Shown here: positions 1-8,884 of the stretch, piece by piece
How positions within the stretch are numbered: the first letter of the stretch is position 1
Layout: every line of letters starts with the position of its first letter
Assembly (NCBI GenBank): GCA_025359565.1
Contig: JANYFY010000009.1
Coordinates: 558,001-622,000, forward strand
DNA length: 64,000 bases
Source of the DNA: Gammaproteobacteria bacterium
Lineage (GTDB): Bacteria > Pseudomonadota > Gammaproteobacteria > Steroidobacterales > Steroidobacteraceae
Direction of reading: 5' to 3'
Notes under the pieces: model-generated
What the model saw: the letters and a program-made list of their open reading frames with translations, nothing else
Database searches by the model: none
Told to the model about the DNA's origin: nothing
Program-made: the position numbers and the translations under genes

Positions 1-42
1 CGTAAAACCACGAACCACGATTATACGACCACCGTGCTTCAT
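1..42 (-). CDS. gspI: General secretion pathway protein I (start only)
   Basis: Only the first 14 codons are in the window. The minus-strand ATG at 40-42 overlaps the gspH stop as ATGA, so it is translationally coupled to gspH. The peptide reads MKHGGRIIVVRGFT, whose RGFT matches the prepilin peptidase cleavage site (cut after Gly, then N-methyl-Phe). A pseudopilin directly after gspG and gspH in a type II secretion operon is normally GspI, a minor pseudopilin of the pilus tip complex. The identity rests on gene order plus this short motif; the hydrophobic helix lies outside the window. Confidence 0.72.
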   Translation of the reverse strand, partial: MKHGGRIIVVRGFT

Positions 43-590
43 GGCTTTTTTCCGGCAGATCTGTCCGCAATGCGTGAAGTATTCTCGCGTGCAATTTTCC
101 CCAGCGTATCGCCAGTGACACTGGTTTTGATCTGGGTAGCGTCGCGTTGCAAAATCAATCGAAAGGGCGTTCCTTCGCCACTTGCGGCTACCGTAATTTG
201 CGGAGGGTTCGGTTGATCACTCGCGAATGTTTTTTCCACTTTTTTTAGCACCACGGTACGGGCGTCCAGTTGCAATTGAATACTCAGCCCTACGGGTAAA
301 TCGCGGTGCCGAAATTGAGATTCGTGATCCATAGCAAACCAACGATCGCGCCTTGTTTCATATTCCAAAAACTCGTATGAGGTGGGCGCTACCCTTAAAC
401 CAAAATCGCGGCCTTCGAGTAACGCACGCTCATGTAATAAGCTTAGTAACCCTTCGATGCGCCGACTTTCGTCGTCCAACTGAGTGTCGCGTCCCGTAAC
501 GTTAATCGAAAGCACTGCGAATGAAATGACGATGGCGATAATGACCACAACCACTAAAATTTCGACGAGGGTAAAGCCCTTGCTGCGCAT
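39..590 (-). CDS. gspH: Type II secretion minor pseudopilin GspH
   Basis: This is a 183-residue pseudopilin of the type II secretion system, inserted in the inner membrane and assembled into the periplasmic pseudopilus. The class III leader is visible: MRSKG then FTLVE, with cleavage expected after Gly5 and the conserved glutamate at mature position 5 (Glu10), followed by an all-hydrophobic helix to about residue 27. The frame stays open upstream to 725, but that would place more than 40 residues before the prepilin motif, so the ATG at 590 is taken. It lies 28 bp after gspG and overlaps gspI by 4 nt. The C-terminal domain has the alternating strands of the GspH fold but little identity I can point to. 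Confidence 0.88.
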   Translation of the reverse strand: MRSKGFTLVEILVVVVIIAIVISFAVLSINVTGRDTQLDDESRRIEGLLSLLHERALLEGRDFGLRVAPTSYEFLEYETRRDRWFAMDHESQFRHRDLPVGLSIQLQLDARTVVLKKVEKTFASDQPNPPQITVAASGEGTPFRLILQRDATQIKTSVTGDTLGKIARENTSRIADRSAGKKP

Positions 591-618
591 CAGAGCTCTT
601 GCCGACCGCAAGGTCGAG

Positions 619-1053
619 TTATTTTTGATCGAGCGTTGCCGTCGAGATATCCGCGTCGTAACCCTCACCACCCGGCTTTCCGTCGCGTCCGAAGGATACA
701 ATCTCGTAGTCTCGACCATCAGCACCTGGACTCACATATTGATAGGGTTTGTTCCAGGGGTCTTTCGGTAGTGCGGGTAAATACCCACCCGATCGATAAT
801 TTGTGATGGTAGGGTCGATAGGCTGTTTAACTAAGGCCAGTAATCCTTGTTCGGTAGTGGGATATTTAAAGTTATCTAAGCGATACAAATCCAATGCGGT
901 TTGGATCGCGCGGACATCGCTTTGAGCGCGCGTAACCCGCGCCTTATCGACATTCTCTAAAATTTTTGGTACGACAAGTGCTCCAAGCACTGCCAAAATA
1001 ACCACGACGACCATGATTTCGATTAGAGTAAAACCATATTGACGTTTGCGCAT
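619..1053 (-). CDS. gspG: Type II secretion major pseudopilin GspG
   Basis: The 144-residue major pseudopilin forms the shaft of the type II secretion pseudopilus. The leader MRKRQYG is followed by FTLIEIMVVV, with cleavage after Gly7 and the assembly glutamate at Glu12. The GspG-specific C-terminal region is clear: YPTTEQGL, a DPWNKPYQY segment and a final SFGRDGKPGGEG stretch whose acidic residues form the family's calcium site. The ATG at 1053 gives the standard leader; the frame continues upstream but would overlap the divergent rhombosortase gene. It appears to be the first visible gene of a leftward gspG-gspH-gspI run, and only 19 bp separate its start from the divergent ATG at 1073. 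Confidence 0.95.
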   Translation of the reverse strand: MRKRQYGFTLIEIMVVVVILAVLGALVVPKILENVDKARVTRAQSDVRAIQTALDLYRLDNFKYPTTEQGLLALVKQPIDPTITNYRSGGYLPALPKDPWNKPYQYVSPGADGRDYEIVSFGRDGKPGGEGYDADISTATLDQK

Positions 1054-1072
1054 AATAACCTCGGTTGACCTT

Positions 1073-1687
1073 ATGAATGATACCAAAATAGCGCGTCTAG
1101 CGCCGATTACTACAGCGCTGCAATGGGACCGCGGTCGTGGCATTTTACTGATCGGTTTATTACTTTTATTACATTTACTGTTGGGATTGGGCGACAGTAT
1201 TGCGGCATTGTTGCGCTATGACCGGGGTGCTATCGCGGCCGGCGGGTGGTGGCGCCTATTGACAGCACATGCAGTGCATCTAGACCTGCATCACTTAATT
1301 CTCAATGAATTAGGGTTGGTACTGATTTGGAGTCTTTTTGCTGCGGATTTTAATGTGGTGGAATGGTGTGTGGTGGTGCTCTTAAGCGCGTTGGCTATCA
1401 GTTCGGGTATGTGGTGGGGTAGTCCCTATGTCACTTGGTATGTAGGTGCTTCCGGAGTTCTACATGCGGTGATGGCGGCGGGCGCTGCTCGGCATTGGCT
1501 AACGGGTCAATGGGATCGTTGGATTTTGCTGAGCGGTCTGGCGGCGAAATTAATTTACGAGCGCGGATTTTCCCAGCCAGGACCCATGATTGTTATCGAT
1601 GCTCATCTGTATGGGGTACTGGCGGGATTCGTCATAGGTGTCGCTCTAACCTTGAGGATGGCTATAATGCGTAAAGGCTCATTTTAG
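1073..1687 (+). CDS. rrtA: Rhombosortase (rhomboid-family intramembrane serine protease)
   Basis: This is a 204-residue multi-pass rhomboid-like protease. It has the rhombosortase hallmarks WWRLLTAHAVHL followed by HHLILNE (about 59-79), the catalytic serine in YVGASG (Ser127) and the catalytic histidine in DAHLYG (His178). Rhombosortases are known to process proteins carrying the GlyGly-CTERM anchor, many of which are type II secretion substrates. The gene is divergent from gspG with a 19-bp gap, which fits that link. An upstream in-frame TTG at 1046 would overlap gspG, so the ATG at 1073 is preferred. No GlyGly-CTERM substrate was noticed in this window. Confidence 0.85.
   Translation: MNDTKIARLAPITTALQWDRGRGILLIGLLLLLHLLLGLGDSIAALLRYDRGAIAAGGWWRLLTAHAVHLDLHHLILNELGLVLIWSLFAADFNVVEWCVVVLLSALAISSGMWWGSPYVTWYVGASGVLHAVMAAGAARHWLTGQWDRWILLSGLAAKLIYERGFSQPGPMIVIDAHLYGVLAGFVIGVALTLRMAIMRKGSF
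1663..1668 (+). promoter_or_regulatory. Possible -10 element for the fab cluster
   Basis: A perfect TATAAT lies in the last codons of the rhombosortase gene, 35 bp before the fabD start. It would place a transcript start near 1675. I see no good -35 hexamer at 16-18 bp, so this is tentative. Confidence 0.3.
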
Positions 1688-1703
1688 GATTTAAAGGATT
1701 TTT

Positions 1704-2651
1704 ATGTCGCTTGCGATGGTGTTTCCGGGACAGGGTTCGCAAAGTTTGGGCATGATGAGCAAGTTAAGCCAAGTTGCACCCCAAATTGAGGCGACGTTTG
1801 CCGAGGCGTCAGAGGTCTTAGGGTATGACTTGTGGAAAATCTGCCAGCAAGGACCCATTGAGTCGTTAAATGCCACTGAATGCACCCAACCCGCTATGTT
1901 GGCGGCCGGCGTGGCGACCTTCCGGCTGTGGTGCGCACGCGGTGGCGCAAATCCCACAATGATGGCAGGTCATAGTCTGGGCGAGTTTTCCGCGCTGGTT
2001 GCCGCTGGCCGACTGGATTTCAAAACCGCTGTTGGGTTGGTGAAATTTCGTGCCGAGTCGATGCAAGCGGCGGTCAGCCAAGGATTAGGCGCTATGGCCG
2101 CGATTCTCGGTTTAGAAGATACTGATATTGAGAGCGCATGTGAGGAAGCCGCTCAGGGCGAAATTGTGGAAGCCGTCAATTTCAACTCGCCAGGCCAGGT
2201 GGTAATTGCTGGACATGCTACTGCTGTAACACGGGCAATTGAAATTGCAAGAGCAAAGGGAGCGAAGCGCGCTTTGCTGCTGCCGGTAAGCGTGCCGTCT
2301 CATAGCACCTTGATGCGACCCGCCGCGCTTCGCCTGAGTGAACGCCTTGCCATGATTCCGATAGCGGCAAGGCCGTCATTTCAGGTATCGCTCTACGGCG
2401 TTGACGTCAAAGTCCATGCCAGTAGCGACGATATTCGGGCCGGTTTGGTCAAGCAATTGCATACACCGGTGTATTGGGCGGCGACCGTACGTACTCTCAT
2501 TGCGGCGGGTGCGACCGAAATTATCGAGTGTGGACCTGGCAAAGTGTTAACCGGATTGAATCGCCGCATAGATAAAAATCGCGAATTGAAAATGCTGGCG
2601 CTGGAAGATCCTCAAGGCTTGGAAGATGCGCTAATAACGGTGAAACAATGA
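1704..2651 (+). CDS. fabD: Malonyl-CoA:ACP transacylase FabD
   Basis: The 315-residue cytoplasmic enzyme transfers malonate from CoA to acyl carrier protein, supplying type II fatty-acid synthesis. The N-terminal FPGQGSQ (7-13), the nucleophile in GHSLGEFSA (Ser91) and the downstream VPSHS histidine motif are present; length matches the family. An AAAGGA ribosome site precedes the ATG. The stop overlaps the fabG start (ATGA), so the two are coupled. Unlike many gammaproteobacterial loci, plsX and fabH are not immediately upstream; a rhombosortase gene is there instead. Confidence 0.97.
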   Translation: MSLAMVFPGQGSQSLGMMSKLSQVAPQIEATFAEASEVLGYDLWKICQQGPIESLNATECTQPAMLAAGVATFRLWCARGGANPTMMAGHSLGEFSALVAAGRLDFKTAVGLVKFRAESMQAAVSQGLGAMAAILGLEDTDIESACEEAAQGEIVEAVNFNSPGQVVIAGHATAVTRAIEIARAKGAKRALLLPVSVPSHSTLMRPAALRLSERLAMIPIAARPSFQVSLYGVDVKVHASSDDIRAGLVKQLHTPVYWAATVRTLIAAGATEIIECGPGKVLTGLNRRIDKNRELKMLALEDPQGLEDALITVKQ

Positions 2652-3397
2652 CGAAGAGTGATATGCTCAGTGGCGAAATTGCACTTATCACGGGTGCATC
2701 CAGAGGAATTGGCGCGGCAATCGCGAGTACTCTTAGCCGGCAGGGCGCTCGGGTCATAGGCACAGCAACCACTCTTGAAGGAGCGGCAAAAATCAGCGCG
2801 GTGCTGGCAGCGGCAGAGGGGCGCGGAGCGATGCTCGATGTGACCCAGCAGGATTCTGTTGATAGCTTAGTTAAGGATATTGAATTAAAAGAAGGGCCGA
2901 TTAGTATTTTGTGTAATAACGCGGGTATTACTCGTGATACTTTATTGCTGCGCATGAAACAGGACGATTGGGATGCGGTTTTACAGACCAATTTGGCTTC
3001 CGTATTTAGACTATCAAAAGCGGTACTGCGAGGCATGATGAAGGCCCGTAAGGGGCGTATTGTCAGTATCGCCTCTATTGTTGGCTTGACCGGCAATCCT
3101 GGTCAGGCGAATTATGCTGCGGCGAAGGCCGGTATGATTGCATTTACCAAGTCTTTAGCACGTGAGGTGGGTTCACGCGGCATAACCGCCAACGTGGTAG
3201 CACCGGGTTTCATTGATACGGATATGACCCGCGCCCTCAATGACACACAACGCTCAGCCTTAATGAGCCAAATCCCTCTGGGGCGTCTTGGGCAACCGGA
3301 TGACATTGCTGCCGCGGTGTTGTTTTTATGTTCTAGTGCGGGCGCCTATATTACGGGCGAGACCTTGCACGTAAATGGCGGCATGTATATGGCTTGA
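2648..3397 (+). CDS. fabG: 3-oxoacyl-ACP reductase FabG
   Basis: This short-chain dehydrogenase of 249 residues reduces beta-ketoacyl-ACP with NADPH. The nucleotide-binding TGASRGIG (15-22), the structural NNAG, and the catalytic Ser143, Tyr156 and Lys160 in the YAAAK motif are all visible. The ending HVNGGMYMA is typical of FabG. The start codon overlaps the fabD stop by 4 nt. Position between fabD and acpP supports FabG rather than another SDR. Confidence 0.97.
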   Translation: MTKSDMLSGEIALITGASRGIGAAIASTLSRQGARVIGTATTLEGAAKISAVLAAAEGRGAMLDVTQQDSVDSLVKDIELKEGPISILCNNAGITRDTLLLRMKQDDWDAVLQTNLASVFRLSKAVLRGMMKARKGRIVSIASIVGLTGNPGQANYAAAKAGMIAFTKSLAREVGSRGITANVVAPGFIDTDMTRALNDTQRSALMSQIPLGRLGQPDDIAAAVLFLCSSAGAYITGETLHVNGGMYMA

Positions 3398-3562
3398 CGG
3401 AGGGTTTTCTTCCCTAATCTGACCTATTTGTCAAGACACTTTAAAACGTGGGGTAGTCAATTATGCGTTCACAGTAGCCGTATCGATTTTGTTCACATAA
3501 AATACGCGCCCTGCCGAATAGACGGCGCGCATCCATAGCAATCCTGAAAGGACACCATAACG

Positions 3563-3805
3563 ATGAGTACTGTTGAGCAGCAGGTTAAAAAGATTGTCGC
3601 AGAGCAATTGGGCGTCAAAGCAGAAGAGGTCACCAATGATGCGTCGTTTGTAGACGACTTAGGTGCAGACTCTTTAGACACTGTAGAACTAGTGATGGCG
3701 CTCGAGGAAGAGTTCGAAACCGAAATTCCGGACGAAGACGCCGAAAAAATTACTACGGTACAACAGGCTGTTGACTACATTAATTCCCACAAGGGCAAGA
3801 CTTAA
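3563..3805 (+). CDS. acpP: Acyl carrier protein
   Basis: The 80-residue acidic carrier holds the growing acyl chain on a phosphopantetheine arm. The modification site is DSL with Ser37, inside the classic [20 protein letters not shown] helix region. An AAAGGA ribosome site lies just upstream. It follows fabG after 165 bp; that gap carries a 6-bp inverted repeat (CGCGCC at 3505-3510 with GGCGCG at 3524-3529) in the expected leader but no convincing promoter that I can see. Confidence 0.98.
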   Translation: MSTVEQQVKKIVAEQLGVKAEEVTNDASFVDDLGADSLDTVELVMALEEEFETEIPDEDAEKITTVQQAVDYINSHKGKT

Positions 3806-3828
3806 GACGCTAATGTGAGGAGTCGCCG

Positions 3829-5070
3829 TTGAGCAAACGACGCGTGGTAGTAGTCGGCCTTGGCGTCGTGTCTCCCGTGGGGAACGATGTCAAAAGCGCG
3901 TGGGCGGCTATTGTAGCGGGTCGCAGTGGTATTGCGAATGTGACTCGATTTGATACCAGTAAATTTCCGGTCCACTTTGGAGGTGAGATTCGCGGTCTTG
4001 AGTTAGAGGCTTACATGAGCGCAAAAGATGCGCGTCGTATGGATGCCTTTATGCAATATGGTGTGGTAGCCGGTACGCAGGCTATGAGAGATTCTGGGTT
4101 AGTGATCACCGAACAGAATTCTGATCGAGTCGGTGTATTGATGGGTTCGGGAATGGGAGGTCTTGAGTCCATCGAACAGACTTATGAGAAATATCTAGAA
4201 ACCCATTCGCCGAAGAAAATTTCACCTTTTTTCATTCCTTCCAGTATTATTAATTTGGTCAGCGGACATTTGTCGATGGCGTTTAATTTGACGGGGCCGA
4301 ATTTGGCGATTGCTACCGCCTGCACTACCTCGACGCATGCTCTGGGTATGGCCATGCGTCTTATACAATATGGCGATGCGGACGCCATGTTGGCGGGAGG
4401 TTCCGAAATGGCGACCTGCATTACGGGAGTGAGCGGTTTCGCTCAGGCTAAAGCCATATCGCTTCGCAATGACAATCCTACTGCCGCCAGTCGCCCGTGG
4501 GATAAGGATCGTGATGGATTCGTGATGGGTGATGGCGCTGGGGCAATGTTACTTGAGGAATACGAACACGCTAAGGCTCGCGGTGCGAATATTTATGCTG
4601 AATTGGTGGGCTTTGGTATGAGTGGAGATGCCTTTCACGTGACGGCGCCGCCTGAGAACGGCGAAGGCGCGCGTAAAGCGATGGCTAAAGCGTTAGTTGA
4701 CGCGTCGTTGAATCCTAATCAGGTCCAATACGTTAATGCGCACGCGACCTCTACCGAGTTAGGCGATCGTGCTGAGACTACAGCGATTCGGCGCGCCTTT
4801 GGCGCAGCTGCTGACCAATTGATGGTCAGTTCCACCAAGTCTATGACCGGCCACTTGCTGGGTGCCGCTGGCGCAGTTGAGGCGATTATCTCGGTGTTGG
4901 CATTGCGCGATCAAGTCGTGCCGCCCACTATCAACTTAGAGCAACCCGGCGAGGGGTGCGATTTGGATTACGTGCCCAAAATCGCGCGCCAGGCACCGTT
5001 ACAATACACTTTGTCGAATTCGTTTGGATTTGGTGGCACTAACGGTTCGCTCATTTTCCGCCGACATTGA
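3829..5070 (+). CDS. fabF: 3-oxoacyl-ACP synthase II FabF
   Basis: The 413-residue condensing enzyme elongates acyl-ACP with malonyl-ACP. The catalytic triad is complete: Cys165 in TACTT, His305 in NAHATST and His342 in [10 protein letters not shown], with the supporting Lys337. The gene starts with TTG, which is preceded by GAGGAG at a normal distance and gives the standard [12 protein letters not shown] beginning; no ATG fits better. It lies 23 bp after acpP and overlaps the next gene, pabB, by several tens of bases. Confidence 0.97.
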   Translation: MSKRRVVVVGLGVVSPVGNDVKSAWAAIVAGRSGIANVTRFDTSKFPVHFGGEIRGLELEAYMSAKDARRMDAFMQYGVVAGTQAMRDSGLVITEQNSDRVGVLMGSGMGGLESIEQTYEKYLETHSPKKISPFFIPSSIINLVSGHLSMAFNLTGPNLAIATACTTSTHALGMAMRLIQYGDADAMLAGGSEMATCITGVSGFAQAKAISLRNDNPTAASRPWDKDRDGFVMGDGAGAMLLEEYEHAKARGANIYAELVGFGMSGDAFHVTAPPENGEGARKAMAKALVDASLNPNQVQYVNAHATSTELGDRAETTAIRRAFGAAADQLMVSSTKSMTGHLLGAAGAVEAIISVLALRDQVVPPTINLEQPGEGCDLDYVPKIARQAPLQYTLSNSFGFGGTNGSLIFRRH

Positions 5071-6394
5071 GCCGTTGCGGCTCGTCGAGCGGTTTCCGGA
5101 GCTCTATCCCGGGCTTCTAGAGAGCTCTAGCGTGGGCCGATTCGATATTCTCCCATTCAGCTCCGGCGAGACTCTAAAACTCACGGCGCCCGGAGTATTG
5201 GACGGGCCATTTGCTTCGACGGGTAAATTTCTAGATGCTTTAGATCAATGGTGGCTTGCGCTGCACTCGAGCCTAGTTGCTGCGCCAATATCCCGTCCAG
5301 AGCTGCCGTTCAAAGGCGGATGGTTACTGTACTTGGGCTACGAATTGGCTGCGGAAATTGAACCTCATTTAAATTTACCCCCAAGTCCTGACCCGATGAT
5401 TGCTTGGGCAGTTCGAGCGCCGGCGGCATGGATTCGCGATCGGTTGAGCATGCAAAGTTGGCTCATTGCCGAACCTGGCTGCGAGAATTTGCTGAATCGA
5501 TTTGAACAGCACATTGCGCTTTTGAGTACGCCGTCAGCGAATGCATCCATTGTTAGGGATACTCCGTTGACCAGTATTGTTCACGAAGAGGCGGGCGAAA
5601 AATTTGAAATCGCCGTTCGACGAGCGCTTGAATACATAGCAGCCGGTGAAGTTTATCAAACTAATTTGTCGCGTTTATGGTCCGTTCAATCCTCGGCTAT
5701 TGATCCAGTAAAAATCTATTTACAATTGCGCACTCAAAATCCGAGCCCCTTTGCGGCAATTCTTCGTCAGGGTGATTTTAGTTTGCTCTCCTCTTCGCCT
5801 GAAAGGCTATTTTGTATTATCGATGGTGTGGTTTCGACTAGACCGATTGCAGGAACGCGACCGCGAGGGAATTCTCTCGACGAAGATTTGACAATGGTAA
5901 GAACTTTGCTTGAGAACGCTAAGGAACGTGCCGAGCATGTGATGTTAATCGATTTAGAACGCAATGATTTGGGTAAGGTGTGTCGAGCAGGTTCGGTACA
6001 AGTCAATGAGTTTATGAGCGTCGAGACTTATGCTCATGTTCATCATATCGTCTCAAACATTAGCGGTACGCTAGGCAAGGAGATAACGCCTGTGGCCGTT
6101 ATCCGTGCATTATTTCCGGGCGGTACTATTACGGGATGCCCCAAATTTCGTTGCATGCAGATTATCTCTGAACTTGAAGGACAGGGACGTGGTGCCTACA
6201 CAGGATCACTGGGTTACCTGAATCGCGACGGTAGCTGTGATTTTAATATTTTGATTCGTACAATCAGTGTTCAAGGCAAGACGCTCAGGTTTCGCGCAGG
6301 TGCTGGTATCGTAGCCGACTCGCATCCTAGTCTTGAAGTTGCCGAGACTCGTGCTAAGGCTGAGGGTCTACGCCGGGCTTTGGTGATTGCTTGA
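5024..6394 (+). CDS. pabB: Aminodeoxychorismate synthase component I PabB
   Basis: The protein belongs to the chorismate-binding family; with a glutamine amidotransferase (PabA, not in the window) it makes 4-amino-4-deoxychorismate for folate. The chorismate core is clear: PIAGTRPRG, the LERNDLG segment, [11 protein letters not shown], and [11 protein letters not shown]. At about 456 residues it has PabB length, and the pabC gene follows with a 4-nt overlap. Two features are TrpE-like: Ala instead of Lys in the PIxGT motif and an LLES motif near residue 30. The start is uncertain: TTG 5024, TTG 5030 or GTG 5033 all overlap fabF and agree with PabB alignments; no ATG is available. Confidence 0.85.
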   Translation: MDLVALTVRSFSADIEPLRLVERFPELYPGLLESSSVGRFDILPFSSGETLKLTAPGVLDGPFASTGKFLDALDQWWLALHSSLVAAPISRPELPFKGGWLLYLGYELAAEIEPHLNLPPSPDPMIAWAVRAPAAWIRDRLSMQSWLIAEPGCENLLNRFEQHIALLSTPSANASIVRDTPLTSIVHEEAGEKFEIAVRRALEYIAAGEVYQTNLSRLWSVQSSAIDPVKIYLQLRTQNPSPFAAILRQGDFSLLSSSPERLFCIIDGVVSTRPIAGTRPRGNSLDEDLTMVRTLLENAKERAEHVMLIDLERNDLGKVCRAGSVQVNEFMSVETYAHVHHIVSNISGTLGKEITPVAVIRALFPGGTITGCPKFRCMQIISELEGQGRGAYTGSLGYLNRDGSCDFNILIRTISVQGKTLRFRAGAGIVADSHPSLEVAETRAKAEGLRRALVIA

Positions 6395-7212
6395 TCAAGA
6401 TTTGGATTAATGGTGGCATTGCTAGCCAAATTGATTGCCGTGATCGTGGCTTAAACTATGGGGATGGCTTATTTGAAACTTTATGCATAGCGCGAGGCAT
6501 TCCACGCCTGTTAGATTATCATCTCGAGCGTTTATATAATGGTTGTAAACGACTTAAAATCATTCCGCCTAATTTAGCTTTGTTGCGCCATGAGCTTCTA
6601 AAAATTGCCGCGCTTCGCACCTCTGGGATATTAAAATTAGTTCTTACGCGCGGCGTCGGCACGCGCGGGTATCGACCTACCGGCCGTGAGCGGTGTATTC
6701 GCATCCTATCACTTCAACCGTTCCCACGCATCGCAGCGCCGCACCCAGGCATTTGGCATGTCAGATTATGCACCACGCGCTTGGGAAGCAACATTACGCT
6801 AGCCGGCTTGAAAACACTTAATCGATTGGAATCTGTGATGGCGCGCTCAGAGTGGCAGAATCCGCGTATAGCAGAAGGACTTATGATGGACGCCGACGGA
6901 AACATTGTCTGCGGTACCATGTCCAATATATTCATACGGCGAGGCATACGCTTGATGACGCCGCTCTTAGATCGGTGTGGTGTAGCAGGGGTAATGCGAC
7001 GCTGGGTGTTAAGCCAGGCTGATGCGTTGAATTTAAAGCCCTATGAAATACGGCTTCGTTGGAAGGATATAGCCAACGCCGAAGAGGTATTTATGTGTAA
7101 TGCGTTAGTCGGTGTCATTCCGATTGCTAAATTAATTCGTCAAGGTGAATCCATTCGCCCGCCCGAGGTACACGCGGCCGCCCAGTTGCAGCGTCGCTTG
7201 GCCTTGTTATGA
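6391..7212 (+). CDS. pabC: Aminodeoxychorismate lyase PabC
   Basis: This 273-residue PLP enzyme of aminotransferase class IV cleaves aminodeoxychorismate to 4-aminobenzoate and pyruvate. The N-terminal RDRGLNYGDGLFET motif, the PLP lysine in GLKTLNRLES, and CGTMSNIF are family signatures. The start is a TTG that overlaps the pabB stop (TTGA), and the stop overlaps the mltG start (ATGA), so it is coupled on both sides. The pairing with pabB supports PabC over a branched-chain or D-amino-acid transaminase. Confidence 0.92.
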   Translation: MIKIWINGGIASQIDCRDRGLNYGDGLFETLCIARGIPRLLDYHLERLYNGCKRLKIIPPNLALLRHELLKIAALRTSGILKLVLTRGVGTRGYRPTGRERCIRILSLQPFPRIAAPHPGIWHVRLCTTRLGSNITLAGLKTLNRLESVMARSEWQNPRIAEGLMMDADGNIVCGTMSNIFIRRGIRLMTPLLDRCGVAGVMRRWVLSQADALNLKPYEIRLRWKDIANAEEVFMCNALVGVIPIAKLIRQGESIRPPEVHAAAQLQRRLALL

Positions 7213-8246
7213 GCACTGTAAGGCGTTTAAAGGCCATTGTCGTGCTTATGGCGTTGGTGCTGATAATGTTCACCGGACAGCGGGTACGGGACGCTTGGCA
7301 CGGCTTAAACGAACCTATCGGCAATACCGCAGTCTTGCGCTTTCGGGTATCTCCTGGAGCAAGAATCGCACACGTGGCCGCTGATTTGGCTGCCCAGGGT
7401 GTTATCAAGCAACCACGGATTTGGATTTGGTATGCGCGTTATAAGGGTCTAGCTTCGGGCATCAAGGCGGGCGAATATGCTCTTGATGCAGGTATTACGC
7501 CTCGTAAATTGCTTTACAGGTTGGTAAGCGGAGAGGTTCTGTTGCACTCATTGACCATTGTGGATGGCTGGCGAGTGGCGGATCTATTGGCCGCACTGAG
7601 GCGCGATCCCGATGTTCTTACCACGCTGTCCCTAGCGCCCAATGATCTGATGCGACGATTGGGAAGCTCTGGCGATGCGGAGGGTCAGTTTTTACCCGAA
7701 ACTTACAAGTTTCCCAGTGGCACTACCGACCTTGAGATATTGCGTCAGGCACATGTGGCATTGACTCGCGAGCTCGACGCCGCCTGGGCGAGTCGAGATA
7801 ACAGCATTGCGCTGCGAAACCCCTATGAGTTATTGACCATGGCCTCGATTGTTCAAAAGGAGACTGGAGTTCCTCGGGAGATCGGTTTAGTGGCCGGCCT
7901 ATACTTGCATCGACTTAAGATCGGCATGCGCTTGCAGGCCGACCCAACTATTATTTACGGGTTAGGCGATCGTTATGGGGGCAGCTTACACACCGTGGAT
8001 CTTAGGACTGACGGTCCGTATAACAGTTATACCCGGACAGGATTGCCGCCGACGCCAGTCGCTCTGGCGGGTGCCGCGGTGCTACGCGCGACTGCGCATC
8101 CGGAAACGACTAAGGCAATTTATTTTGTTGCGTCACCCAAAGGTGACGGCAGCCATGTTTTCTCTGAAACTCTGGAGCAGCATAACGTCGCGGTAACGGC
8201 ATACTTAGCGAGACATCAACGACCTACGTCAGACGCCGCGCGATGA
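7209..8246 (+). CDS. mltG: Endolytic murein transglycosylase MltG
   Basis: The 345-residue inner-membrane enzyme of the YceG family cuts nascent glycan strands and so limits peptidoglycan chain length. One N-terminal membrane segment (about 8-23) precedes a periplasmic part. The catalytic glutamate sits in VQKETG (Glu218), followed by LQADPTIIYGLG and YNSYTRTGLPPTP, which define the family. It overlaps pabC and tmk by 4 nt each. The pabC-mltG-tmk-holB order is common in gammaproteobacteria. Confidence 0.95.
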   Translation: MSTVRRLKAIVVLMALVLIMFTGQRVRDAWHGLNEPIGNTAVLRFRVSPGARIAHVAADLAAQGVIKQPRIWIWYARYKGLASGIKAGEYALDAGITPRKLLYRLVSGEVLLHSLTIVDGWRVADLLAALRRDPDVLTTLSLAPNDLMRRLGSSGDAEGQFLPETYKFPSGTTDLEILRQAHVALTRELDAAWASRDNSIALRNPYELLTMASIVQKETGVPREIGLVAGLYLHRLKIGMRLQADPTIIYGLGDRYGGSLHTVDLRTDGPYNSYTRTGLPPTPVALAGAAVLRATAHPETTKAIYFVASPKGDGSHVFSETLEQHNVAVTAYLARHQRPTSDAAR

Positions 8247-8884
8247 ATCGCGTCGCCCGTTTTATAACCATGGAGGGAATTGAGGGTGTGGGTAAGACCA
8301 CACAAATAGGTTTTATTGGCCAATTGCTAGCAGCAAGAAATATTAGTCACTGTGTGACGCGTGAGCCTGGCGGTACGCCTTTGGCAGAAAAAATACGTTC
8401 CCTAGCCCTGGTGGCGGATGCAGAAACATTGCCACCGATGGCCGAGCTCTTGTTGATGTTCGCGGCGCGATCGGTGCACCTTCATAACGTGATTGAACCT
8501 GCCTTAAAAGTGGGCCGATGGGTGTTATGTGATCGATTCACTGACGCAACTTATGCTTATCAAGGAGCAGGCAGAGGATTAGCGCCGGAAAGTATAGAAA
8601 AACTTGAGCAGATGGTACAGGCAACTCGTCGCCCCGACCTTACCCTTCTGTTAGATGCCCCGGTAGAAATTGCGTTGGAGCGGGCGAGGGTTCGCCGTGC
8701 GGAACAGGAAAGAGATCGCTTTGAGCGCGAACAGTACGAATTCTTCAAACGAGTGCGTTCTCTCTATTTGGCGCGGGCCGCAGCGGAGCCGCAACGAATT
8801 AGGGTAGTAGACGCCAATGCGCCGGCCACCACCGTGCGCATGCAAATACAAGAGATATTGGAATTAAGTTCGTGGATGTATTAG
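8243..8884 (+). CDS. tmk: Thymidylate kinase
   Basis: The 213-residue enzyme phosphorylates dTMP to dTDP with ATP. The P-loop EGIEGVGKTT (11-20), the DRF motif (Asp96, Arg97) and the TYAYQGAGRG segment are present. The start overlaps the mltG stop by 4 nt; the end overlaps the holB GTG start by 13 nt. Confidence 0.96.
   Translation: MNRVARFITMEGIEGVGKTTQIGFIGQLLAARNISHCVTREPGGTPLAEKIRSLALVADAETLPPMAELLLMFAARSVHLHNVIEPALKVGRWVLCDRFTDATYAYQGAGRGLAPESIEKLEQMVQATRRPDLTLLLDAPVEIALERARVRRAEQERDRFEREQYEFFKRVRSLYLARAAAEPQRIRVVDANAPATTVRMQIQEILELSSWMY

Noticed and set aside
591-725. Upstream extension of GspH to 725
   Set aside because: The prepilin leader must begin close to the hydrophobic helix; MRSKGFTLVE at 590 is the correct start and the extension overlaps gspG.
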